A stretch of DNA of 30,057 bases, taken from positions 1-30,057 of the forward strand of contig JARROD010000069.1 in assembly GCA_037384225.1 (NCBI GenBank), read 5' to 3'. Shown here in pieces: positions 17,214 through 24,847 of this stretch. The notes under the pieces were generated by a model. It was not told the origin of the DNA, did no database searches, and was given only the letters and a program-made list of their open reading frames with translations. The stretch is from JARROD01 sp037384225. Lineage in GTDB: Bacteria > Pseudomonadota > Gammaproteobacteria > Pseudomonadales > Cellvibrionaceae. Position 1 is the first letter of the stretch, and each line of letters begins with the position of its first letter. A program made the translations under genes and the position numbers.

Positions 17214-17618
17214 TTAATCAATATCCGGGCCGGTAGAGAAATACAACCGTAACGGTACTTTTAAATCTTTGCCGAGATAAATCACCAGTCCGTAGTGATC
17301 GTGATCGTAGTCTTTGATAAATTCATAGGGTTTAACCTGGGGAATCCGTGTCTGAGCAGAAGGTTTCCCGGGGGCCTCGGCGATGACAACGACTTCCTCG
17401 ATTTCACCGTCCACTCTTTGTTTGGGGACGGAGATAGTCACCTCCTGAACACCGGTACCGTCCTGGATTACCACTTTTTCCACCTTGGTACCCAGCTTTT
17501 TTTCGACATATCCCTCGGTGATAGTCAGTGGGTCGGTGTCCTGGGCCTGGGTATTCGAAAGCGTGATAAAAATACCCGCGGTCAATAATAGTAGGCATTT
17601 ATTTAAACCAGAGTACAT
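17214..17618 (-). CDS. Unrecognised secreted protein
   Basis: A 134-residue protein that I do not recognise. It has a signal peptide (CLLLLTAGIFITLSNTQAQD), then a beta-rich stretch of alternating hydrophobic residues (VEKVVIQDGTGVQEVTISV and EIEEVVVIAEAP), and ends with PYEFIKDYDHDHYGLVIYLGKDLKVPLRLYFS. The tail faintly recalls small periplasmic DUF2782-type proteins, but the match is too weak to name. GAGGGGA lies before the ATG. It converges with the DUF4136 lipoprotein gene and lies downstream of hoxW on the same strand, separated by 222 bp without genes. Confidence 0.7.
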   Translation of the reverse strand: MYSGLNKCLLLLTAGIFITLSNTQAQDTDPLTITEGYVEKKLGTKVEKVVIQDGTGVQEVTISVPKQRVDGEIEEVVVIAEAPGKPSAQTRIPQVKPYEFIKDYDHDHYGLVIYLGKDLKVPLRLYFSTGPDID

Positions 17619-17840
17619 ATTGATTAATCCCCTCGGTTTGTATACCTAAATCTTAAAGGTTTTGAATATAAATGTTTCATTTACTTTTGTAGTATAATGC
17701 CTGCGCAATTCGATATGCTGACTCAGGTCAACAATGGCTGGGTCGTGCACAGCTTGTGCCAGGGACAGTCCAGGCATAGGGAGCTTTTGTCAGGGGTGAG
17801 CGTTTTAAATGAACACTCCCGTTTTGAAATAATCCAGTTT

Positions 17841-18113
17841 TTAAATGTGGCTGGATAAGCCGGATTCTAATGTGGACGTCCCTATTTCACGAAAATAAAA
17901 AGCCTCACTCGTATCCCGCGTGGCATCGACAAAAATGACAATGTTGAACCTGGATATATCGCAGGCGTCTTCCACCGTTAACTGGTAGTTCATCTGAGTG
18001 GCGATGCAGGCGATTTCCCACTCGTCGATGAGGTGAATAAACGCCGGACCCAGGCCATCGTCTTGTCGGCCCGGGTTGCCATAGCCAATAATGTAAATGC
18101 TGTTATCACCCAT
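17841..18113 (-). CDS. hoxW: Hydrogenase maturation protease, C-terminally truncated
   Basis: A 90-residue protein that matches the first half of [NiFe]-hydrogenase endopeptidases (HyaD/HybD/HoxW, usually about 150-165 residues). Seen: IIGYGNPGRQDDGLGP with the first acidic nickel ligand region, IVIFVDATRD with the second aspartate, and SSHI, whose histidine matches the third ligand. A TAA follows at once. None of the frames beyond it shows the expected C-terminal half (the ALLALA and RG..F.LGE.LS blocks). These proteases clip the C-terminal extension of the large subunit after nickel insertion. The gene overlaps hoxH by eight bases. It is probably a truncated, non-functional remnant, though a minimal enzyme cannot be excluded. 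Confidence 0.8.
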   Translation of the reverse strand: MGDNSIYIIGYGNPGRQDDGLGPAFIHLIDEWEIACIATQMNYQLTVEDACDISRFNIVIFVDATRDTSEAFYFREIGTSTLESGLSSHI

Positions 18114-19554
18114 AATCGGTTTTCCGCTTGTCTATTAATGTGCCTGCGGCATCATACAGCTCAATCGCCAGGGGCATTTGCCCCAGCGCATGGGTGGCGC
18201 AGGACAGACAGGGGTCATAGGCCCTGACGGCGACTTCAATTTGGTTGAGCATTGCCTCGGTGATTTTGCTTTGCTGCGACAGGTATTGCTTCGCCACTGT
18301 GGTTATCGCCCGGTTCATGGCTGTATTATTGTGGGTGGTGGAAACGATTAAATTGCAATAGCTGACCTGATCGTTTTCATCGACCCGGTAGTGGTGAAAC
18401 AACGACCCGCGCGGTGCTTCGATAACGGCGATACCTTCTTCGCGGCGCTGTCCTTCGAGTTTGAGATCGCTGCCCTGTAGATCGGCGTCCAGCAACAGTT
18501 CTTTGATTTTCTCCACACAATGCAGTACTTCGATCATGCGTGCCCAGTGATAAGCCAGAGTCATGTTGACAGGTTTGTCCCCCCCGAACCGGCGAAATTC
18601 CTCGAAGGCCGCGTCGGCCGCCGGGGTGTCGATAAAACTTACAGTGTTCATGCGTGCCAATGGTCCGACCCGATACCAGCCGTCGAGATTGCCGAGGCTT
18701 TTGATAAAGGGAAATTTCATATACGACCACGGGCGAACTTCCTCCATCAGGTAATCATTGAAGCGCCGGTAGTCCACTTGATCGAAAATAGTATTGCCAC
18801 CGGCGTCTACTGCGCGCAGGTCGCCATGGTAGAGATCAAGCGCGCCGTCAGTTCGCACCAGCGACAGGTAATTGGATTTGAAGTTGGCGAAGGTCTCGAC
18901 TAATGATCGGTGTTCGAGGGTGTAGTTTTTGGCGATTTCCAGCGCGTTTTTGGCCCAGCTCAGCATCTGATCCACATCCTTTAGCAACGCATCGCGGGTT
19001 TTCAGAGGCAGATTTTTATTGACGCCGCCGGGAATGGCGCCGGTGCCGTGAATTTTTTTGCCCGCCGTGTGTTGGATAATTTCCTGGCCGTACTTGCGCA
19101 TCAAAATGCCCTGTCGGGCGAGTTCGGGAAACTCTTTGATTACCGCAAAGATATTGCGGCGCTGTGGCGCGGCGTCAAAACCAAATAACAGATCCGGTGA
19201 ACTCAAATGAAAAAAATGTAGAACGTTACTCTGCATCACCTGGCCGTAGTGCATCAGCCGGCGAATTTTTTCCGCCGTGGGCGTGAGCTGGTCGACGCCA
19301 ACGATCATGTCCATGGCCTTGGCGGCGGCAATATGGTGGCTCACCGGGCAGATGCCACAGAGTCGCTGCACAATAACCGGCACTTCCCACAGCAGTCGCC
19401 CGCGAATAAACCGCTCGAAGCCGCGAAATTCCACAATATGCAGTCGCGCTTGCGAAACCTTATACTCATCGTCCAGATGCACAGTGACTTTTCCGTGGCC
19501 TTCCACCCGGGTCAGTGGCTCTATTTCGATAACGCGGGTTTTACGGCTTTTCAT
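18106..19554 (-). CDS. hoxH: NAD-linked [NiFe] hydrogenase large subunit HoxH
   Basis: A 482-residue large subunit of a bidirectional (group 3d type) hydrogenase. Both nickel-binding motifs are intact: LCGICPVSHH near residues 65-74 (C66, C69) and DPCLSCATHALG near the end (C449, C452). The conserved N-terminal EPLTRVEGHGK is also present. About 27 residues follow H455, so the protein still carries the extension that a maturation endopeptidase must remove. The subunit splits or forms H2 at a Ni-Fe(CN)2CO centre in the cytoplasm. It lies between hoxY and the truncated hoxW. No lesion is visible here. Confidence 0.95.
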   Translation of the reverse strand: MKSRKTRVIEIEPLTRVEGHGKVTVHLDDEYKVSQARLHIVEFRGFERFIRGRLLWEVPVIVQRLCGICPVSHHIAAAKAMDMIVGVDQLTPTAEKIRRLMHYGQVMQSNVLHFFHLSSPDLLFGFDAAPQRRNIFAVIKEFPELARQGILMRKYGQEIIQHTAGKKIHGTGAIPGGVNKNLPLKTRDALLKDVDQMLSWAKNALEIAKNYTLEHRSLVETFANFKSNYLSLVRTDGALDLYHGDLRAVDAGGNTIFDQVDYRRFNDYLMEEVRPWSYMKFPFIKSLGNLDGWYRVGPLARMNTVSFIDTPAADAAFEEFRRFGGDKPVNMTLAYHWARMIEVLHCVEKIKELLLDADLQGSDLKLEGQRREEGIAVIEAPRGSLFHHYRVDENDQVSYCNLIVSTTHNNTAMNRAITTVAKQYLSQQSKITEAMLNQIEVAVRAYDPCLSCATHALGQMPLAIELYDAAGTLIDKRKTDYG

Positions 19555-19608
19555 GCGCCTGTCTCTAATCGCGATTTTTGGTGTGCCCTTTGTGTGTGAT
19601 CGTTGGGG

Positions 19609-20169
19609 TTAATCATATTTAATCTGAGACCAGTCCAATTCGGGAAGTTCGCCTTTGAGCAGGCTCTGCAAGACAGACCAGAGCAGATCACCCGAGGGCG
19701 GGCAACCGGGAATCTGATAGTCCACTTTCACCACTTCCGCACAACTGTAAACCCGGTCGAGCAGTAGCGGCAGGGCCGGGTCGTTGGGAATCTGATTGTC
19801 GGGATTCAGTACTTTTGCACTACCCATGTAGGCTTCGTCCAGACACTCTCGCAGCGGGTCCTCACCGTGCATGATGGCATTTCGCATCACCGGCAGACCG
19901 CCCATGGTTGCGCACTGGCCAACGGCAACGAGTAGCTCGCAGTTGCGACGGAATTCCTGCAGCACATAGACATTATCTTCATTGCAGCAACCCCCTTCGA
20001 TCAGACCGATATCGCAGCGGCGAGTGAATTTTTTGAAGTCGTTGAGCGGCGAACGGTCGAGTTCAACGCACTGCAGCAGTTCGATAAGGCGCTCATCGAT
20101 ATCCAGCAGCGACATATGGCAGCCGAAGCAGCCCGCCAGAGAGACAGTGGCAATACGTTTCTTGCTCAT
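19609..20169 (-). CDS. hoxY: Hydrogenase small subunit HoxY
   Basis: A 186-residue small subunit. The proximal [4Fe-4S] cluster motif is CFGCH (C14, C17), with further cysteines in IEGGCCNED, VAVGQCATMGG and DYQIPGCPPSGD, all typical of HoxY. It passes electrons from the nickel site of HoxH to the HoxFU diaphorase. Its start overlaps the end of hoxU by four bases (ATGA), so the two are coupled. A 54-bp gap leads to hoxH. The length is close to that of cyanobacterial HoxY, and no cluster cysteine appears to be missing. Confidence 0.95.
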   Translation of the reverse strand: MSKKRIATVSLAGCFGCHMSLLDIDERLIELLQCVELDRSPLNDFKKFTRRCDIGLIEGGCCNEDNVYVLQEFRRNCELLVAVGQCATMGGLPVMRNAIMHGEDPLRECLDEAYMGSAKVLNPDNQIPNDPALPLLLDRVYSCAEVVKVDYQIPGCPPSGDLLWSVLQSLLKGELPELDWSQIKYD

Positions 20170-20906
20170 GGCTGCTGGTTCTTTTGGTCTGTGCCCTGGG
20201 CCTCGATCGTCGCGCCAATGGGTTCTTGATCGAACTCGCGATCACCGATGGGGGCGAAAAACCCCTCCCGTTTGCGGATAATACAACCCACCGGGCATAC
20301 GTCCAGAGACATGGCGTAATCGTCAATATTCGCATTGGTATCGGCCAGACAGTCGCCATTGACGCCAATACGCTTGTGTATCCCACGGCCGATATATTCG
20401 AACACATTCTTGCCGTCCACATCCCGGGAGGCGCGAATGCAGCGGCCGCATAAAATACACCGATTGGTGTCGAGGGCGATATCGGGGTGGGAGGCATCGA
20501 GCGGTCGCACCGGTTGCAGATAGGGGAACTTGGTCGCCTGGGAGATGCCCAGGCGATACGCCATCGCCTGAAGTTCGCAGCGGCCGCTGGCCTCACAGAT
20601 CGGGCACAGGTGATTGCCCTCGTGAAACAGCATCCGTACCAGATCGCGCCGGTATTCGATGATTTCGGGGGACTGATTCTCGATCGCGGCATCGGCTTCG
20701 ATGGGCTGGGTGCAGGCGGCGACGGTGCGGCCATTGAGTTTCACGCAGCAGACGCGGCAACTGCCCTGGGGAACCAACCCCTCGGCATCGCACAGGCGGG
20801 GGATATAGACACCGGCGGCGTCACAGGCCTGCATGAGTGTTTGCCCTGCCGTTGCGCTGAAGCTCTCGCCGTCGACAGTAAAGTTAAGGGTGCTGTTTTC
20901 CGTCAT
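20166..20906 (-). CDS. hoxU: Diaphorase iron-sulfur subunit HoxU
   Basis: A 246-residue NuoG-N-terminal-like protein. The order is a plant-type [2Fe-2S] domain (YIPRLCDAEGLVPQGSCRVCCV, then AACTQP), the His-Cys cluster stretch HEGNHLCPICEASGRCELQ, and a ferredoxin-like cluster region CILCGRCIRASRD with CPVGCI. It carries electrons between HoxF and HoxY. The start lies 23 bp inside the end of hoxF. No good Shine-Dalgarno sequence precedes the ATG, so translation probably depends on coupling to hoxF; damage to hoxF might therefore reduce HoxU. Confidence 0.95.
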   Translation of the reverse strand: MTENSTLNFTVDGESFSATAGQTLMQACDAAGVYIPRLCDAEGLVPQGSCRVCCVKLNGRTVAACTQPIEADAAIENQSPEIIEYRRDLVRMLFHEGNHLCPICEASGRCELQAMAYRLGISQATKFPYLQPVRPLDASHPDIALDTNRCILCGRCIRASRDVDGKNVFEYIGRGIHKRIGVNGDCLADTNANIDDYAMSLDVCPVGCIIRKREGFFAPIGDREFDQEPIGATIEAQGTDQKNQQP

Positions 20907-22705
20907 GGTTGTTCGTGCTTTTCGCTATGATTTTGTCGTCATAATTATTGGTTGATTTATGCCTCGAATCCCCATCGGGGCCACGGCTGGTAATGACGTC
21001 GGCGTTATAGTTGGGGTCATAAATCATTGACCGGCGCCGGGCGATCCGTCTCGACTCCTCCAGTGCCTGTTGGATATTGAACTGTGCCTGGGTGCCGTCC
21101 GCACGCTCTTTGAGCAGCGCGGCGTAAACCAGGGGAAAATGTTTGATGGAACTTAAAACGGGTTTGGGGGATGTGTGGCCGAGCCCGCAGCGGCTGGTTT
21201 CCATAATGGTTTTGCCGAGGCTCCGTAAATACGCCAGATCGCCGGGTTCGCCAAGGCCCTGAATAATTTTTTCCAGGCCCTTTTTCATAAACACATTGCC
21301 CACCCGGCAGGGGGTACAGTAGCCGCAGCTTTCCTCGATAAAAAAGTGCATGAAATAGTCGACAATGTCGAGAATATTGCGTTGTTCGGAGAAACTCATT
21401 ACCGCCCCGGCGGTGGCTAGATCCTCAAAACACAGCCGGCGCTCGAACGCCGTGCGGCCGACCATCTCACCGCTGGCGCCGCCCACTTGCACCGCGGCGG
21501 GGTCCCTGGCGCCGGCCCGCTCCAGCAGCTCGCCGATGCTGACCCCCATGGGCAGTTCATAGACACCGGGCCGAGAGCAGTCGCCACAGACACTGAACAG
21601 TTTTGTGCCGCTGCTTTCGGCGCTGCCGATGGACGCGAACCACTCCGATCCCCGGGCCACAATGCGGGGCACATTGCAGAGGGTTTCCACATTGTTGACC
21701 ACCGTGGGGCAGCCGAGATAGCCGGATTCGACGGGAAAGGGGGGGCGGTTCATCGGCTCGCCCCGACGCCCCTCACAAGAGCTGATCAAGGAGCTTTCCT
21801 CGCCGCAAATATAGGCGCCGGCACCGAGTTGAATGCGGATATCGAAGTCCCCTCCAAGCAGGCCCCGCTGCCGGCGCCGTTCCAGAATGTGTTCCAAGTA
21901 AGGATGCAGATAGCGGTACTCCGCGCGCAGATACAGAATTCCCCAGTGGCTGCCAACGGCGTAAGCGGCGATGGTCATGCCCTCGAACAGCAGGTCGGGC
22001 TTTTCAGTCAACAGTACCCGGTCCTTGAAAGTACCCGGTTCGCCTTCATCGGCGTTGCAGATAATGTAGCGCTCCCGGGCCTGAGTTCTGGCGGCAATAC
22101 CCCATTTGCGGCCGGTGGCAAAACCCGCGCCTCCACGTCCCCTCAATCCGGATTTTGCGATGATTTCCAGTACCTCCCGGGGGGACATCCGCAAGGCTTT
22201 GTCGAGGCCGGCTTCTTTGGGTGTGGGGCCGAGCAGCACCTGCCCCGGCTGGCGAATGTTATTGTCAACCATGGCATGGATGAGCGGGTGGCTGTTATTG
22301 CCATCGCCGGTCTTTTCAACCAGATCCCGGGGACACTGATTTTTTCTGAGCGCGGCCACGATCTGCTCAACTTTTTCTGGTGTAAGCCGTGTCACTACCA
22401 TTTCATTGATTAGCGCCGCCGGTGCTTGATCGCACATGCCGATGCAGGGTGTCAGTTGCAGGGAAAAAAGTCCGTCTTTTGAGGTTTCGCCGGTGGTTAT
22501 GCCCAGTGTTTTTTCAAATGCCGCTTGGATTGCCCCCATGCCCGCGTGCCTGTCAATGATGTCCTCGCAGAGGCGGACAATAAACTTGCCCTGGGGCCGG
22601 GATGCACCCGAGGGCATCCTGAATTTCCCAGAGAATATCCAGCATCCGGCGGGGGTTGTTCTCAAAGCGTTGACAGGCTGCTTCTATGAGCTTTTTACGA
22701 TCCAT
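20884..22705 (-). pseudogene. hoxF: HoxF diaphorase subunit, 5' deletion with frameshift
   Basis: HoxF is a NuoE-NuoF fusion that carries FMN and oxidises NADH. The NuoF part is intact: SGLRGRGGAGFATGRKW and NADEGEPGTFKDR (FMN/NAD), AYICGEESSLI, SCGYCTPCRVGN and TSRCGLG (cluster). The NuoE-like part keeps RLCEDIIDRHAG and TPCIGMCDQAPAALIN. The native start, ATG 22705 (or 22717), gives DRKKLIEAACQRFENNPRR and then MLDILWEIQDALGCIP. It then reaches a TGA at 22553-22555. The rest (PQGKFIVRLCEDIID) is in another frame. Related proteins have about 30 residues between these blocks, so a deletion near 22591-22606 removed them and shifted the frame. Reinitiation at ATG 22617 could yield a protein lacking the first NuoE helices. 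The C-tail holds a nine-residue repeat (KSTNNYDDK / KSTNNHDGK). Confidence 0.85.
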
Positions 22706-22724
22706 TTCACAATCCATTTCACAA
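22701..22724. repeat. 12-bp tandem repeat at the hoxF start
   Basis: TCCATTTCACAA occurs twice in a row (22701-22712, 22713-22724). On the coding strand this duplicates an ATG, giving two in-frame hoxF starts (22717 and 22705), each with little Shine-Dalgarno sequence. Confidence 0.85.
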
Positions 22725-22906
22725 TCCAAAGGGTTGGACTGAATCGGACATTTAGCGGCCCGATCAGGAAATTTCTTTCTACCGCCTATCCCGGCCGCTG
22801 TCCTTGCGTTACATCAACCTGACCAAATATATTACACAATCTTTATTACGCAATCGCAATTTTCGACCCACTATAGGAAAAGTATAGGCCTCGTTCATCC
22901 TTTCGT

Positions 22907-22936
22907 CCGGATCGAAGGCAAAATACCCCGGGTATT
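22907..22936. repeat. Dispersed palindromic repeat, partial copy B
   Basis: CCGGATCGAAGGCA followed by AAATACCCCGGGTATT matches 23567-23598 of the full copy apart from two single-base gaps, in the same orientation. Similarity ends after 22936. It lies between the amine dehydrogenase small-subunit gene and hoxF, so copies B and C bracket that gene. Confidence 0.8.
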
Positions 22937-22976
22937 AATTTTTGCAGTTGCAGCCACGGCGCCGGGATGGTTCTGC

Positions 22977-23498
22977 TCAGTTTTGTTCTACCGCCAACCC
23001 CAACACAATGGCGGTGGAGCAGTGGTAAATAATACTTTTGGTACCCAGGCACCAGTTCATATCGTTGGCCTTGTCCGGACGGTACAGCGGTCTGTCTCCT
23101 TCGTTACGGGTGCACAGGCAGTTACCACAGCCGGATTTACCGCAGCAGTCATTATAAGAAATAACATAGTTCTTGCCGTCGGTGGGGTTGCGGCAGGTGC
23201 CGATCCAGGTGATGGGGGACATTTCAGTGCCCGGCGGGCAAGCGTTCATGGTGCCGCCGCAGCAGCTGCAGAGAAAGCCGTCGATGGCGCAGTAGCGCCA
23301 GTAGTCGCACTGACTCGGATCGCCACTTTCGTCCGGCGCCTTGGGTTGCCCGCTTTGCGCTGCCCGCGCCACCGGCAGCAGCGGTATGGAAGCTGTTCCC
23401 ACCAGCAGACTGCCGACCCGGTGCAGCAGTCCACGGCGAGCGCTGCGTTGAGCGACATTGCGGGCCGAGCGCTCAGTAAATTTATCCAGCCATTTCAT
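22977..23498 (-). CDS. TTQ amine dehydrogenase small (light) subunit
   Basis: A 173-residue light chain of methylamine/aromatic amine dehydrogenase (MauA/AauB). A twin-arginine-like leader (SARRGLLHRVGSLLVGTASIPLLP) fits the known Tat export of MauA. The mature part has 14 cysteines (CDYWRYCAIDGFLCSCCGG, SYNDCCGKSGCGNCLC). The two tryptophans that make the TTQ cofactor are W98 (SPITWIGTC) and W149 (NDMNWCLG). Their spacing of 51 equals W57-W108 in the Paracoccus enzyme as I recall it, and D117 matches the catalytic aspartate at +19. The enzyme deaminates primary amines in the periplasm. AGGAGA precedes the ATG. The sequence seems nearer to the aromatic-amine type, but I cannot fix the substrate. 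TTQ formation needs MauG-type enzymes that are not in this window. Confidence 0.88.
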   Translation of the reverse strand: MKWLDKFTERSARNVAQRSARRGLLHRVGSLLVGTASIPLLPVARAAQSGQPKAPDESGDPSQCDYWRYCAIDGFLCSCCGGTMNACPPGTEMSPITWIGTCRNPTDGKNYVISYNDCCGKSGCGNCLCTRNEGDRPLYRPDKANDMNWCLGTKSIIYHCSTAIVLGLAVEQN

Positions 23499-23518
23499 TT
23501 AGATATCTCCTGCGATAG

Positions 23519-23608
23519 GTGACTTCTCAATAACCCGGGGTAAGCACAGTGTCAGGCGGATGGCCGCCGGATCGAAGGCACAAATACCCCGGGTTATTGA
23601 GAAGTTAC
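23519..23608. repeat. Palindromic element between amine dehydrogenase genes, full copy C
   Basis: A 90-bp element with 22-bp terminal inverted repeats (23519-23540 and 23587-23608, one mismatch, core CTCAATAACCCGGGG). A small inner hairpin, GGCGG / CCGCC, sits at 23555-23568. It contains no ORF, so it resembles a MITE or REP-like mobile repeat. It ends 20 bp upstream of the small-subunit ATG and begins 13 bp after the large-subunit stop, so as RNA it would form a strong hairpin between two cistrons. Confidence 0.88.
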
Positions 23609-23621
23609 CTGTGATAGTCTG

Positions 23622-24782
23622 CTATCGGCTTGGGTAGACGACAAACGGGGTTTCCTGACCGAATGCGGCCAGGGTCCGGACGAATTCACCACTGTGGGCG
23701 CGGTAAACATCCAATTGCATATCGCCGTTGGTTACGATAAGCAATGGCTCCTCACCGGCGCTCAGTGCCAGTGAAACTCCCCAGTTGCGCAGTTTGATGC
23801 GTCTGAGGCGTGTTTGCTTTGCCACATCGTATACCCAGATTTCGGGGCCGCCATCCTTGTGGCTGCCGTCGTACCCCTTGGGGTGCATCAGCAGGTACAC
23901 CAGGCCGCTGGTATCGTTGCCTATCAACTGCCAGCCGCCGGGTCGCCAGCCGGCTTCTCGCTCGGTTTTGCTGAGCAGTGACCAGCGCTTGCCGATTTTG
24001 GGCATCGAATCGCGCAGATCGACGGGCTGCATGTCGCCGAGGAAGGTGGGGAAGTAAGTGATACCATCGACGTTGGCTGGTTTCTCGAACAGGGGGTCCT
24101 TGTTGGTGTCGAAAAACACGTTGCCGCGGCGTTGGCCGGCAATTTTTCCGGCCGCGTCGAGCTGCACTGAATAGAGCGAGCCATTGCTGCACAGGGAACT
24201 GAAACCGCGCTTGCCAGTGGGATAAATCAGCGAACAGCCGGGAATGGGCACTTCGTTGAGCACTTTTCGGTTGTCAATATCGACCACGGTTACCGATGTG
24301 GCTGGGGTGAGGTTGAACACTAACAGCAGTCGTTCATTATCGATGAACTGCAGCGCGTGCTTTTCCGGCATGGTATTGGCGCGTTTGGTGGGCAATACTA
24401 TTTCGTCGATCGGCGTCAGCTTTTTACTGTCCCAGATCGTCAACACATCGGTGCGTTCGCCGCGAGTGCCACGAGAGTGGAAAGTTTCAGCGATATACAT
24501 TTCTCCGCGTTTAGGCGATTGCTGAAAGTGGCCGATAAAGGAACTGGTGAGCATTCCCTTGTACTGCTCTTGCAGGGTTTTTGCCAGCGGATCCAGGATT
24601 ACCATGCGGCCTTCAAGCATATGCTTGAAGGCCGCGTCATGGGCGATGATCCAGTGTTCCGGATAAGGATATGGCAAAGGCTGCACCCCTCCCTGCGGCT
24701 CCGGTTTCAGCGCGGCGTTGGCGCCGAGTGCTGCCATTACCAGAGGGAGCGCCAGGAGAGCACTTGTCAATGTTCTCTTCAT
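23622..24782 (-). CDS. TTQ amine dehydrogenase large (heavy) subunit
   Basis: A 386-residue protein of the MauB/AauA heavy-chain family, a seven-bladed beta-propeller. A Sec signal peptide is present (LLALPLVMAALGANAALK). Family-like segments include YPEHWIIAHDAAFKHMLEGRM, GEMYIAETFHSRGTRGERTDVLTIWD, RLLLVFNLTPATSVTVVDI, and GPEIWVYDVAKQTRLRRIKL with GDMQLDVYRAHSGEFVRTL near the end. In the heterotetramer it surrounds the TTQ light chain. It lies directly upstream of the small-subunit gene on the same strand. In classical mau clusters mauE and mauD sit between the two; here there is only the repeat at 23519-23608. Confidence 0.87.
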   Translation of the reverse strand: MKRTLTSALLALPLVMAALGANAALKPEPQGGVQPLPYPYPEHWIIAHDAAFKHMLEGRMVILDPLAKTLQEQYKGMLTSSFIGHFQQSPKRGEMYIAETFHSRGTRGERTDVLTIWDSKKLTPIDEIVLPTKRANTMPEKHALQFIDNERLLLVFNLTPATSVTVVDIDNRKVLNEVPIPGCSLIYPTGKRGFSSLCSNGSLYSVQLDAAGKIAGQRRGNVFFDTNKDPLFEKPANVDGITYFPTFLGDMQPVDLRDSMPKIGKRWSLLSKTEREAGWRPGGWQLIGNDTSGLVYLLMHPKGYDGSHKDGGPEIWVYDVAKQTRLRRIKLRNWGVSLALSAGEEPLLIVTNGDMQLDVYRAHSGEFVRTLAAFGQETPFVVYPSR

Positions 24783-24847
24783 ATTGTTACTACAACCTCT
24801 TCGCCAACTGTGGCTCTATCCACCTTTCTATTTAGGGTAACGATACG

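Noticed and set aside
17693..17698. TATAAT as a plus-strand promoter
   Set aside because: It has no fitting -35 element and would read against hoxW with no gene to serve.
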